Below are positions 8,926-17,398 of a stretch of DNA of 64,000 nt, one piece after another. Position 1 is the stretch's first letter, and every line of letters begins with the position of its first letter. This stretch comes from Hoeflea_A sp965249925 (GTDB lineage: Bacteria; Pseudomonadota; Alphaproteobacteria; Rhizobiales; Rhizobiaceae). The notes beneath the pieces were generated by a model. It was not told the DNA's origin. It saw nothing but the letters and a program-made list of their open reading frames with translations, and ran no database searches. A program made the translations under genes and the position numbers. Location of the stretch: assembly GCA_965249925.1 (NCBI GenBank), contig OZ252260.1, positions 7,254,001 to 7,318,000 of the forward strand, read 5' to 3'.

Positions 8926-10050
8926 GTGGCCTATAACCGCGGCATGACCGACGTACCTAACGGCGCGAAATCGACCAACGGCGGCGCTTTGCGCCGCGGA
9001 TGGACCACCGGTGCCTGCGCAACCGCGGCCACAAAGGCCGCGCTGACGGCGCTGATCACCGGCGAGTTTCCCGATCCCGTGTCGATCCGCCTGCCAAAGG
9101 GCCAGAAGCCGGAATTCGCGCTGGCGTTCGAGAGCATAACGGATGCTTACGCCTCCGCCGGCATCGTCAAGGACGCCGGCGACGATCCGGATGTCACCCA
9201 CGGCGCCACGGTCATCGCCACGGTCGCACCGGCGAAGCCGGGTGCCGGAATCCGGTTCAAGGCCGGTGAAGGCGTCGGAACGGTGACCCTTGCGGGATTG
9301 CCCCTGCCCGTCGGAGAGCCGGCGATCAATCCCGTACCGCGGTCGATGATGCGCGCCGAAGTCGAAGCGCTGTGTAACGAATTCGGGCTGCCGGCCGACG
9401 TGGTCATCACGATCTCCATCCCGGGCGGGGAAGCGCTGGCGGAACAGACCTGGAACCCCAGGCTGGGGATCGTCGGAGGCCTGTCGGTGCTCGGCACGAC
9501 CGGCATCGTGCAGCCTTTTTCCTGCGCCGCCTGGATCCACTCGATCCATCGTGGAATCGATGTCGCCCGGGCAGCCGGGCTGACCCATGTGGTCGGTGCC
9601 ACCGGCTCGACGTCCGAGACCGCGGCCATGAACCTGTTCGACCTGCCCGAAATCGCCTATCTGGATATGGGCGACTTCGTCGGCGGCCTGGTGAAATACC
9701 TGCGCAATCACTCGATCGATCGCCTGACCATCGCCGGCGGCTTTGCCAAAATGGTCAAGCTTGCCCAGGGCGCCCTCGACCTGCATTCGGGTCGCAGTCA
9801 GGTGGATATGGACTTCCTCGCCAACATGGTCCCTGAACCCGACATGACTCAAAAACTGAGGCAGATGATTCTGAGCGCCAACACGGCGCTCGAAGTGCTT
9901 GAACTGACTCGGCAAAACGGCATCGAACTGGCGCCGATTGTCGCCGGGCAGGCGCTTGGCACAGTTCGCACAGCCATGCGTGAAGCACCGGTTGCGGTCG
10001 ATATTCTGATCGTCGACCGAAAGGGGAACATCCTTGCACATGTCCACTAG
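8926..10050 (+). CDS. cbiD: Cobalt-precorrin-5B (C1)-methyltransferase (CbiD)
   Basis: C1-methyltransferase belonging to the anaerobic (early cobalt) branch; classical aerobic pathways use CobF for this position. The motif LRRGWTTGACATAATKAAL, the CbiD signature, appears after about 20 residues. VEALCNEFGLPADVVITISIPGGE, TGIVQPFSC and GGFAKMVKLAQGALDLHS follow, also typical. Two starts are possible: GTG at 8926 and ATG at 8944 (MTDVPNGAK). Neither has a clear Shine-Dalgarno sequence, so the N terminus is unsettled. The 3' end overlaps cobK. Its presence without cobF inside this window is relevant to pathway type. Confidence 0.92.
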   Translation: MAYNRGMTDVPNGAKSTNGGALRRGWTTGACATAATKAALTALITGEFPDPVSIRLPKGQKPEFALAFESITDAYASAGIVKDAGDDPDVTHGATVIATVAPAKPGAGIRFKAGEGVGTVTLAGLPLPVGEPAINPVPRSMMRAEVEALCNEFGLPADVVITISIPGGEALAEQTWNPRLGIVGGLSVLGTTGIVQPFSCAAWIHSIHRGIDVARAAGLTHVVGATGSTSETAAMNLFDLPEIAYLDMGDFVGGLVKYLRNHSIDRLTIAGGFAKMVKLAQGALDLHSGRSQVDMDFLANMVPEPDMTQKLRQMILSANTALEVLELTRQNGIELAPIVAGQALGTVRTAMREAPVAVDILIVDRKGNILAHVH

Positions 10051-10771
10051 GACCGTCTTGATCCTGGGTGGCACACACGAGGCCGCCACCCTCGCCGAAC
10101 GTCTCGAGCGCATCGGCGGTTTGCAGGTGATCACATCGCTGGCCGGCCGCACAGCGGTGCCGCCGACCGTCCGCGGCAAGCGCCGTATCGGCGGTTTTGG
10201 CGGCATCGACGGCCTGGTGACATACCTGCGGGAGGAACGGATCGATCTGCTCCTTGATGCGACCCACCCCTTTGCTACCGAGATATCCGCCCATGCCGCG
10301 GCGGCCGCACGGCGAACCGGCGTGGACCGCTTGGTGCTGTACAGACCGGCCTGGACCCCTTCGGCGGGCGATCGCTGGACGATCGTTCCCACGCTGGAAA
10401 TGGCGCGCGGCGCCATTCCCGAGTCGGCTTGCGTCTTCCTGGCTGTCGGCCGCCAGCACCTCGACGCGTTCGCCGGTCGCAATGACGTGCGGTTTGTGAT
10501 CCGCATGGTCGACCCGCCCGTCGAGCCGCTGCCGATTTCCGTATCGCGGCTGCTGCTGGGAAAGCCCGGGACCGTGGCCGAAGAGACGGAGCTGTTGAAA
10601 TCCAATGCGATCGATCTTCTGGTCTGCCGAAATTCAGGCGGGCGCGCTTCATACGCCAAGGTCGAGGCGGCGCGCAGCCTGGACATACCGGTGATCATGG
10701 TCGAACGGCCGACGGCACCAAGGGGCGCGGTTTTCGCAACTGTCGACGCGCTGGTGGAAGCCATCGTTTAG
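10040..10771 (+). CDS. cobK: Precorrin-6A reductase (CobK/CbiJ)
   Basis: NADPH-dependent reductase that reduces precorrin-6A (or the cobalt form) to 6B. The 243-residue product has the N-terminal nucleotide loop VLILGGTHEAATLAERL, then LLDATHPFATEISAHAAAAA, a strong CobK signature, and VEEPLPI- and CRNSGG-type segments near the end. I prefer ATG at 10040, with AAGGGGAA upstream inside cbiD; a TTG two codons earlier is also open. It overlaps the cbiD 3' end and is convergent with cobM, whose stop lies 4 bases before this gene's end. Confidence 0.92.
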   Translation: MSTRTVLILGGTHEAATLAERLERIGGLQVITSLAGRTAVPPTVRGKRRIGGFGGIDGLVTYLREERIDLLLDATHPFATEISAHAAAAARRTGVDRLVLYRPAWTPSAGDRWTIVPTLEMARGAIPESACVFLAVGRQHLDAFAGRNDVRFVIRMVDPPVEPLPISVSRLLLGKPGTVAEETELLKSNAIDLLVCRNSGGRASYAKVEAARSLDIPVIMVERPTAPRGAVFATVDALVEAIV

Positions 10772-11550
10772 ACCCTCGTGCGGCTGTTCTTTTTGCCGGC
10801 GTTGCGCAGCACATGCGCGTAATCGGCATCGTAAAGGGCCGAATCGCGGAAAGCGACCTCACCCAGCACCCGCCCCACCATGATCAATGCGGTCCGCGTG
10901 ATCTTCGCCTTGCGAACCTCGGCCTTCATGTCGGCCAAGGTCGTTCGGATGTAGAGCTCGTCCGGCCATGTCGCCCGGTAAGCGATGACGACGGGACAGT
11001 CCTCGCCGTAATGCGGTGCAAGCGCGCTACGGACGTAATCGAGATTGCGAATCGACAGATGTATCGCCAGAGTCGCGCCGGAACGGCCGAGGGTCTCCAA
11101 CTGCTCTCCCTCCGGCATCGCGGATGCCTTCATCCCGGTGCGAGTGATAATGACAGTCTGGGCGATCTCAGGAAGCGTCAGCTCGGTCTTCAGTTGCGCC
11201 GCAACGCCCGCGAAAGCCGGCACACCCGGAACCACCTCATAGGCGATGCCGAGTTCGTCCAGGCGCCGCATCTGCTCGGCGATCGCCCCGTAGATCGATG
11301 GGTCGCCGGAGTGCACCCTGGCGACGTCCTGACCGGCCGCCTCTGCTTTCTCCATCGCCGCGACGATCTGATCGAGGTGCAAAGGCGCTGTGTCCATCAC
11401 CAGCGCATCGGCAGGCGCCGCGGTCACGATCTCGCGCGGCACCAATGAACCGGCATAGAGACACACCGGACAACGCTCGACCAGTTTCAGGCCGCGAACT
11501 GTGATGAGGTCTGGTGCACCGGGTCCGGCACCGATGAAGTAAACCGTCAT
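10768..11550 (-). CDS. cobM: Precorrin-4 C11-methyltransferase (CobM/CbiF)
   Basis: SAM-dependent methylase acting at C11 of (cobalt-)precorrin-4. The 260 residues begin MTVYFIGAGPGAPDLITVRG and include CLYAGSLVP, VARVHSGDPSIYGAIAEQMRRL, YEVVPGVPAFAGVAA and TVIITRTGMKAS, all typical of CobM/CbiF. The frame stays open well upstream, but the residues before this methionine belong to cobJ in another frame. ATG at 11550 overlaps the cobJ stop by 4 bases. It is the last gene of the riboswitch-led operon and converges on cobK. Confidence 0.94.
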   Translation of the reverse strand: MTVYFIGAGPGAPDLITVRGLKLVERCPVCLYAGSLVPREIVTAAPADALVMDTAPLHLDQIVAAMEKAEAAGQDVARVHSGDPSIYGAIAEQMRRLDELGIAYEVVPGVPAFAGVAAQLKTELTLPEIAQTVIITRTGMKASAMPEGEQLETLGRSGATLAIHLSIRNLDYVRSALAPHYGEDCPVVIAYRATWPDELYIRTTLADMKAEVRKAKITRTALIMVGRVLGEVAFRDSALYDADYAHVLRNAGKKNSRTRV

Positions 11551-13403
11551 TGTACCGCCTCTTTCTCGATGATCACCGTATCGTCTTTGGCCGCGTAACC
11601 GCGCGGGGTGTAGACCCAGCGGCGGCCGTCGCCGGTTTCCACCAGACGGGTCTGCGACGAGCCGACGATCACCACTGTCAGCATATCCACCGTGTCGATA
11701 TCGAGATCGGCGAGCCTGACAATACGGGTTCGTTCGCCGTCGCGCCCGAGATTGCTCGCCAGGATCACCGGCGTATCGGGCTGCCTGTGGCGCAGCAGGA
11801 CATCGCGGGCATGGGCAAGTTGCGTGCGTCGGCGCCGCGAGACCGGATTGTAGAAGGCGATGACAAAATCGCCTTCTGCCGCCGCGGCAATTCGCCGTTT
11901 GATGTCGGGCCATGGCGTCAGCAGGTCGGACAGGGAGATCGTGCAAAAATCGTGGCCGAGTGGTGCACCGGCGCGGGCAGCGGCCGCCTGAAGCGCCGAG
12001 ATCCCCGGAGATACCGTGATTTCGATGCGCCGGGCGGCATCGCTGATACCACCGCCGTCGCGCGACTGCGCACGCCCGCGGTCCAGCAGCTCGAATGCGA
12101 GGGTCGCCATCGCATAAATACCGGCATCGCCGGAGCAGACCAGCGCCACCGACCGCCCGTCCGCCGCCAGCTCCATCGCATGGCGCACACGCAATTCCTC
12201 CTCGCCGAGGTCGAAATCATGACAGACTTTGCCGTCTGCCAGCGGCCCCAGCAGCTTCAGGTAGAGAGAATAGCCGACCAGGTCGGTGCTCGCGGCAACA
12301 AGCTGCGACACCTCCGGCGACCGCCAGGCTTCGCTGCCGGGGCCGATCCCGACGATGGCAAGCCGGCCGCGCTGTCGACCAATGGCATTGGCGTCGACCG
12401 GATGCGGCGCACGGGCGATCGCGCAGGTTGCCCGTCTGGCTTTTCGTTTCGGTACGACAAGTGTCCCGTCGGCACCGCTGGCCGCCAATGCGGCTCCCTC
12501 CGCCACGCCGTGGCATCCGACCTCGGCAAAGACGACGTCCGATGGATTTGCCAATCGCGGGCGCTCGGCTTCCAGTGTCGGTGCCGTAAAGAATCTTGCC
12601 GGCACATCGAAATGCTCCGCGACGGCGTGAACAGCCGTTTCATCCGCCTTGAGGTCGATGGAAAACACGCCAGCGACGGCATTCGCGGCCAGCCCCGCCT
12701 GCTCAAGCGTCGCCTCGGCCAAATCGATGACCTCTGCCGGCTCGGCGCCGCGCTCGCACCCGATCCCCAAACACAGAACCTGTGGTGCATAGACCAGTTC
12801 GCCATGGCTCGGAGCATGCAATTTGTCGGTCACGGTCAGCCGCACCGTGCCGTCTTTGGCGAACGGAATTGTCGAGGTCGACAGCCAGTCGGCATCTCCG
12901 GAAAGCACCGCTGTCCCGCCGGCGAGCAGCGATGCCATAACGGATTTTGCCGCGTTGGGATTGGTCAGCCGGTAACCGGAGTGCGGTGCGTCGAGTGCAA
13001 CGCCGAAGCGGAGATCGCCGGCTGTCGTGATCGCCGCATGACCTCCGAGGATTTCGGCGACAGTCAGTGCCAGTGCGTTGGCGCCACGATGGCCGCCGAG
13101 CAGAGGAACGATGCTACTGCCATCCTCCGAGATCGCCAGTACCGGCGGCTCCTGCAGTTTGTCCTCAAGCGCCGGCGCCAGCAGCCGGATGACCGCTCCG
13201 CTCGCCATGATCGCGAGAATCGGATGCCCGTTCCGAAAGAGTTCACGGACATGCGGACCGACCGCATCGAAGACGACGTCCACCCCGGTCGTGCGTGTGT
13301 GCAGACCATGCACTGCCCCGCCCGACGCGGCCGCTAGCCGTTCCGCAAGGCGCTGCGACGCTTCATTTAAAACGACAATCGCCGGCTTTGGCGCATCAGC
13401 CAT
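11547..13403 (-). CDS. cobJ: CbiG-CobJ fusion: cobalt-precorrin-5A hydrolase / precorrin-3B C17-methyltransferase
   Basis: Bifunctional corrin enzyme of 618 residues. Residues 1-335 are a CbiG-type protein: TGVDVVFDAVGPHVRELF, IMASGAVIRLLAP, PLLGGHRGANALA and a C-terminal CobE-like part (CLGIGCERGA, FAEVGCHGVAEGAAL). CbiG opens the delta-lactone and releases acetaldehyde in the early-cobalt route. From about residue 346 follows CobJ/CbiH: RLAIVGIGPGSEAW, VGYSLYLKLL, ALVCSGDAGIYAMA, SPGISALQAAAARAGAPLGHDFC and FVIAFYNPVSRRR. C17 methylation is coupled to ring contraction. The fusion is known in several alphaproteobacteria. It overlaps cobI by 8 and cobM by 4 bases. Confidence 0.93.
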   Translation of the reverse strand: MADAPKPAIVVLNEASQRLAERLAAASGGAVHGLHTRTTGVDVVFDAVGPHVRELFRNGHPILAIMASGAVIRLLAPALEDKLQEPPVLAISEDGSSIVPLLGGHRGANALALTVAEILGGHAAITTAGDLRFGVALDAPHSGYRLTNPNAAKSVMASLLAGGTAVLSGDADWLSTSTIPFAKDGTVRLTVTDKLHAPSHGELVYAPQVLCLGIGCERGAEPAEVIDLAEATLEQAGLAANAVAGVFSIDLKADETAVHAVAEHFDVPARFFTAPTLEAERPRLANPSDVVFAEVGCHGVAEGAALAASGADGTLVVPKRKARRATCAIARAPHPVDANAIGRQRGRLAIVGIGPGSEAWRSPEVSQLVAASTDLVGYSLYLKLLGPLADGKVCHDFDLGEEELRVRHAMELAADGRSVALVCSGDAGIYAMATLAFELLDRGRAQSRDGGGISDAARRIEITVSPGISALQAAAARAGAPLGHDFCTISLSDLLTPWPDIKRRIAAAAEGDFVIAFYNPVSRRRRTQLAHARDVLLRHRQPDTPVILASNLGRDGERTRIVRLADLDIDTVDMLTVVIVGSSQTRLVETGDGRRWVYTPRGYAAKDDTVIIEKEAVQ

Positions 13404-14157
13404 GGCCGCCTCCGGCTTGGCGATACGGTATGCCGCGCGTTTCGAGCGGCAGATGTGCCACCCAGTCCTCCGATCCCTTGTAAACCAGGATCATCGAGAA
13501 ATAGGGAGCCTCGGGACCGGCTTTCGACAGGGGGAGAATCCGTTCGTTGGGCAACGAGATGCGCTCCAGATATCCGGCACAGGTCAGCAGATTCAATTTC
13601 TCAAGCAAAGCGAATATCCTGCTGAAATGTCGGCCGATCTTGATGATGGCAGCCGCCTCGCTTGCAGCGAGTCGAGCAGCGATCGTGGCGTCGTCAAGAG
13701 GTCCCGGGATGGCACATAGCACGTCATTGCGCGCAGCCAGCGGTCGGCGCAGCGCCGCCGCGCCAGCCATCATGGAGGAAACGCCGGGCACGATTTCGCA
13801 GCGGAAACGGTCCGCAAGGCGCTCGTAGAGGTACATGAACGATCCGTAGAAAAAGGGATCGCCCTCGCACAACACGGCGACGTCGCGACCGGCGGTCAGG
13901 TGGCCGGCAATGGCGTCCGATGCTGTGTCATAAACTTTGCGAGCGGGGAACCGATCGACCCGCATCGGAACGACGATCGGCAATTCCACCTGATCGTTTG
14001 AAATCGTCCCTGTGACGATCTGCCGGGCGAAGCTGGGGCCGGTGTCGGGCGCCGGATAGGCAACGACTGGGGCGGCGCGCAGGATCCGATCGGCCTTCAG
14101 CGTGACCAGTTCCGGATCACCCGGCCCCACTCCCAGACCATAGAGTGTACCGGTCAT
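13396..14157 (-). CDS. cobI: Precorrin-2 C20-methyltransferase (CobI/CbiL)
   Basis: SAM-dependent methylase that converts (cobalt-)precorrin-2 to precorrin-3A. The 253 residues start MTGTLYGLGVGPGDPELVTLKA, followed by VAYPAP, VAVLCEGDPFFYGSFMYLYERL and EIVPGVSSMMAGAA, diagnostic for the family. The ATG at 14157 overlaps the cobL stop as ATGA; an in-frame ATG at 14169 would extend it four residues into cobL and is less likely. Its end overlaps the cobJ start by 8 bases. It competes for precorrin-2/sirohydrochlorin with cbiX of the same operon. Confidence 0.93.
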   Translation of the reverse strand: MTGTLYGLGVGPGDPELVTLKADRILRAAPVVAYPAPDTGPSFARQIVTGTISNDQVELPIVVPMRVDRFPARKVYDTASDAIAGHLTAGRDVAVLCEGDPFFYGSFMYLYERLADRFRCEIVPGVSSMMAGAAALRRPLAARNDVLCAIPGPLDDATIAARLAASEAAAIIKIGRHFSRIFALLEKLNLLTCAGYLERISLPNERILPLSKAGPEAPYFSMILVYKGSEDWVAHLPLETRGIPYRQAGGGHG

Positions 14158-15416
14158 GCATGGCTCCATGGTTTCTGCAGGTTCAATTGGGTGACCTGCA
14201 TAAGCGGCTTAAAGCCACGAAATCCACCCACCGGTCCGGCACGCGAGACAGCGATACGGGTGAGGCCGCCCCCGTGCGCATTCTGCAATTGCGTTAGTCG
14301 GGCCTCTCCCTCAAGGGTAACGGCATTGGCAACCAGACGGCCGCCCGGCTTAAGCGCCTGCCAACAGGTCTCGAACACCGCGTCGGTGGTCAGACCGCCG
14401 CCGATAAACACCGCATCCGGCTCTGCAAGGCCTGCCAGACCGGCCGGCGCCCTGTTCTCCACGATCTGCAACTGCGGTGTCCCCAACCGAATGGCATTCT
14501 CCGCAATCATCGCATTGCGTTCTGGTCTCGGCTCTACTGCGATGGCGCGTGCACCGCGCACCGACCGTATCCACTCGATGGCGACCGACCCGCAGCCGGC
14601 GCCGACGTCCCACAACAGCGCATGCGGGTGCGGCTGCAGCGTGGCCAGCGTCAGCGCGCGCACCTCGCGCTTGGTGAGCTGGCCGTCATGGACATAGTCC
14701 TCGTCCTGAAGCCCCGGAACAGTGGAGCGGATCGCCGCATCTTCACCGGCCCGGCATTCGATCGCCATGACATTGAAGTCGGCGAATGGGCTGTCTTCCA
14801 CATCGAGCCCGGCAATGTCTTCAGCCCGGTGCCGGCTGATGCGTTCGCTGCTGCCGCCCATATGTTCCAGCACAGTCAGTTGCGAACGCCCGTAGCGGCG
14901 CTCGACCAGCAACTGGGCCGCCTCATGCGCCGTGCGCGCCGTGGACGTCAGCGACAGGATCCGGTTTTCGGGCAGAATGTGCGGTTGCAACCCGGACACG
15001 GCGCGGCCGTGCAACGAGATGCAGGCAACATCCGACGGTGACCAACCGATCCGCGCCGCGGCCAGTGAAAACGCAGATGGTGAGGGCAAGATCAGCATCT
15101 CATCGGCATCCAACCTTCGACGCAACGTGGCACCGATGCCAAAATGCATCGGATCCCCGGTCGCAAGAATGGTCACCGGAGTCCCGCGTCGCGCCTCGAG
15201 CAGCTCCAGCGCGGCACTCACTCCCATCGTCCAGGGGATGACCTCGCAGGCGCCGAGCCCTAGCTGAGCGAGGTCGAGGTTTTCGAGCACCCGTTGTGGA
15301 GCGATCAGTGTCGTCGCACGTTTCAAAAGCGCCAGCGCCGGCGGTGTCAGTGTTTCAATGCCGTCATCGCCGATCCCGAGGATCGTCAGCCACGCCCCGC
15401 CGCCCCCCGTATTCAT
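14154..15416 (-). CDS. cobL: Precorrin-6Y C5,15-methyltransferase, decarboxylating (CobL = CbiE+CbiT)
   Basis: Bifunctional SAM enzyme that methylates C5 and C15 and removes the acetate carboxyl of ring C. Residues 1-205 are CbiE-like (LTILGIGDDGIETLTPPAL, ILATGDPMHFGIGATL, PSPSAFSLAAARIGW). From about residue 225 the CbiT-like methyltransferase shows GQLTKREVRALTLA and LLWDVGAGCGSVAIEW, then VFIGGGL. At 420 residues it is the usual fused size. The ATG overlaps the cobH stop as ATGA and the end overlaps cobI the same way, so cobH-cobL-cobI is tightly coupled. Confidence 0.94.
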   Translation of the reverse strand: MNTGGGGAWLTILGIGDDGIETLTPPALALLKRATTLIAPQRVLENLDLAQLGLGACEVIPWTMGVSAALELLEARRGTPVTILATGDPMHFGIGATLRRRLDADEMLILPSPSAFSLAAARIGWSPSDVACISLHGRAVSGLQPHILPENRILSLTSTARTAHEAAQLLVERRYGRSQLTVLEHMGGSSERISRHRAEDIAGLDVEDSPFADFNVMAIECRAGEDAAIRSTVPGLQDEDYVHDGQLTKREVRALTLATLQPHPHALLWDVGAGCGSVAIEWIRSVRGARAIAVEPRPERNAMIAENAIRLGTPQLQIVENRAPAGLAGLAEPDAVFIGGGLTTDAVFETCWQALKPGGRLVANAVTLEGEARLTQLQNAHGGGLTRIAVSRAGPVGGFRGFKPLMQVTQLNLQKPWSHA

Positions 15417-16054
15417 TGCCCAAGGCCTCCGGCAACGGCGTTGAGCGCCGCAGCCGCCAAAGCGCTGCCGCCGCGACGCCCCCGCACAGTGATGAACGGC
15501 ACGCCATGATCATCGTTTAGAAGCGCTTCCTTCGATTCGCTAGCGCCAACGAACCCCACGGGCACCCCGACGATCAATGCGGGAGGCTTGACGCCCTTTT
15601 GCAGCATTTCCAGAACGTGGAACAGCGCCGTTGGGGCATTGCCGATCAGCACGATTGACCCGGCCATATCGCCAGCAAGCAGATCGAGGGCGGCGGCCGA
15701 CCGGGTGGTTTCCAATGCGCGGGCATGATTTGCCGCTTCAACACTTCCAACCCGGCAGACAACCTCGACTTCCTCAGGAAGCAGCCGCCTCATGATTCCC
15801 CGGCACACCATGTCAACATCGCAGACGATCGGTCTGTGGCCATCGATCGCGGCGCGTCCCGCGGCAACGGCGTCGGGACTGATGACCAGATCCTCCGCCA
15901 GGTCGACCATACCGCAGGCGTGAATCATCCGGACAGCAACCGCCTCGGCATCTCCCCCGAAACGGGACAGATCCGCTTCCCGCCGAATGGTGGCAAAGCT
16001 CTCACGGTAGATCGTCTCCGGATCGCGCAAGTAGCTGTGGGCAGTTGCAGCCAT
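15413..16054 (-). CDS. cobH: Precorrin-8X methylmutase (CobH/CbiC)
   Basis: Moves the methyl group from C11 to C12, giving hydrogenobyrinic or cobyrinic acid, without cofactors. The 213-residue product contains YRESFATIRREADLSRF, VRMIHACGMVDLAEDL (catalytic histidine in IHACGM), CDVDMVCRGI and IGNAPTALFHVLEML, and ends with a Gly/Ala-rich tail. All are CobH signatures. It starts 4 bp after the cbiX stop and overlaps cobL. Confidence 0.94.
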   Translation of the reverse strand: MAATAHSYLRDPETIYRESFATIRREADLSRFGGDAEAVAVRMIHACGMVDLAEDLVISPDAVAAGRAAIDGHRPIVCDVDMVCRGIMRRLLPEEVEVVCRVGSVEAANHARALETTRSAAALDLLAGDMAGSIVLIGNAPTALFHVLEMLQKGVKPPALIVGVPVGFVGASESKEALLNDDHGVPFITVRGRRGGSALAAAALNAVAGGLGQ

Positions 16055-16058
16055 GGTG

Positions 16059-17162
16059 CTATTGCTTCTTCATCGAATCCGGTCCGTGCGGATGGTCGGC
16101 ATGCGGATAGGGATGATGATGGTGGTCTTGCGCATGATGATGGTCATGCGCGTCATCGTGATCATGGCTGTGGTCATGCAGCGGCGTCCACGGCAATCCG
16201 TGTTCCTTGCAAAACGCTTCATCACGGCATGAAGCGTCGCAATCGCCCTTACAGGGGCAATTCTCCAAACCTCCGCCAATGCCCTCCACATGATGATGGT
16301 GGCTGGCTTGTGCCAGCCCTACCTCAGCCTCAAATCCGAGAACCTGCTCGCGGTATTTGCACAGTTGGCAATTCATCACCGCACGCCCGGCGCGGGTTTC
16401 CTCGACACGGTCGACGAAGGTATCCAGTACCAAATCGTGATCGTTCAGGTAGCCGGCCTTGACGAACTCGATGTCCGGGTGCGCTGCAGCAACCTTGTTG
16501 GTGAAGCTGTAGATCCGTTTGACAAGCACCCCGGTGAACAGGAAATACGGAAACACGACGATGCGACGGTATCCCAAGCGGACCGCATGGTTGAGCGCCG
16601 GTTCCACCAACGGGAAGGTCACGCCTGAATAGCAGGTTTCCGCCCAGCCGAGACCGAGCCCCTCCCATAGCATTCGGGTTACCTTTGACACATTGGAATT
16701 GGCGTCCGGATCGGAGGCGCCGCGGCCAACGACCATCAGCAGCGTATCATGGTGGGGGATCGTCCCGTTTTCTCTGTCAGCCCTGGCCAGCGCCTGCTCG
16801 ACCCGTTCTCCGGCGGCGCGAATCATCTTCAGATCGACACCGAGTTCCCGCCCGTAATCGACGCGCATGTCCGGATGCATCGCCTGATAGGTGTTGAGCA
16901 CGGAAGGTATGTCGTTCTTGGCATGGCCGGCTGCGAACAGCATGCCGGGGACGGCGAGCACGCGGGTCACGCCCTGTTCGCGCAATCGGTCGAGGCCGGC
17001 ATGGATGACCGGATTGCAGAATTCAAGGTAGCCGTATTCAACCGGTGTGTCGGGGTAACGCCGCTTCAGGCCTTGTGCCAGCTTGGCGAATTCGGTTGCG
17101 GCATTCTGATTGCGACTGCCATGACCGCAAACCATGATGCCGGTTTTGGTGGATGCGTTCAT
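16059..17162 (-). CDS. cbiX: Sirohydrochlorin cobaltochelatase CbiX, long form, with FeS motif and His-rich tail
   Basis: Inserts Co(II) into sirohydrochlorin, the defining step of the early-cobalt pathway. The 367 residues carry two CbiX repeats: MVCGHGSRNQNA (N-terminal metal-binding His) with LAVPGMLFAAGHAKNDIPSV, then LLMVVGRGASDPDANSNV and VVFPYFLFTGVLVKRI. After them comes MNCQLCKY, an MxCxxC motif like the one reported to hold a 4Fe-4S centre in Bacillus megaterium CbiX-long. A second Cys group (NCPCKGDCDASCRDEAFC) and a tail of over 15 histidines follow. ATG at 17162 overlaps the small gene's stop by two bases. Having CbiX beside the aerobic CobN is unusual. Confidence 0.9.
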   Translation of the reverse strand: MNASTKTGIMVCGHGSRNQNAATEFAKLAQGLKRRYPDTPVEYGYLEFCNPVIHAGLDRLREQGVTRVLAVPGMLFAAGHAKNDIPSVLNTYQAMHPDMRVDYGRELGVDLKMIRAAGERVEQALARADRENGTIPHHDTLLMVVGRGASDPDANSNVSKVTRMLWEGLGLGWAETCYSGVTFPLVEPALNHAVRLGYRRIVVFPYFLFTGVLVKRIYSFTNKVAAAHPDIEFVKAGYLNDHDLVLDTFVDRVEETRAGRAVMNCQLCKYREQVLGFEAEVGLAQASHHHHVEGIGGGLENCPCKGDCDASCRDEAFCKEHGLPWTPLHDHSHDHDDAHDHHHAQDHHHHPYPHADHPHGPDSMKKQ

Positions 17163-17395
17163 GCAGGCGCGCCCTCCTCGTTCTCCTCGGCCTCTGCAGT
17201 TGTCTCCTCGGTCGCGCCCTTTTTGCTCCGCGCGCGGGCTTTGGCGATCAACGCAGCGAGTGCCGCTGCACCGAGGCCAGCTGCCAGACCCACCCAATGG
17301 CTATGCCCCGCAAGGTCGCCGAGATGCCCGGCGTGCGCGAGCGCATCGGGCACGGTTGAAATCAGGATGAGGAAAACGATCGGGCTGCGTGTCAT
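17159..17395 (-). CDS. Small His-containing membrane protein heading the cbiX operon
   Basis: A 78-residue protein with a signal peptide or first helix (MTRSPIVFLILISTVPDALA). A mature N terminus HAGHLGDLAGHSHW holds four histidines, a second helix (VGLAAGLGAAALAALIA) follows, and the cytoplasmic tail is charged and Glu-rich. It resembles short proteins often annotated only as DUF6732 in alphaproteobacterial cobalamin loci; I recall this name and cannot verify it. Being first behind a B12 riboswitch and with exposed histidines after cleavage, a role in cobalt handling or uptake is a reasonable guess only. The ATG sits 9 bases after GGAGG inside the riboswitch, and the stop overlaps cbiX. Confidence 0.75.
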   Translation of the reverse strand: MTRSPIVFLILISTVPDALAHAGHLGDLAGHSHWVGLAAGLGAAALAALIAKARARSKKGATEETTAEAEENEEGAPA

Positions 17396-17398
17396 AAA

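Noticed and set aside
8887..10764. 625-residue open frame on the minus strand
   Set aside because: It is antisense to cbiD and cobK, both clearly recognisable, and its composition (Arg/Ser/Pro-rich) is that of a GC-rich shadow frame.
11550..13337. 595-residue open frame on the plus strand
   Set aside because: Shadow of the CbiG-CobJ gene; no domain resemblance and biased Arg/Gly/Ala composition.
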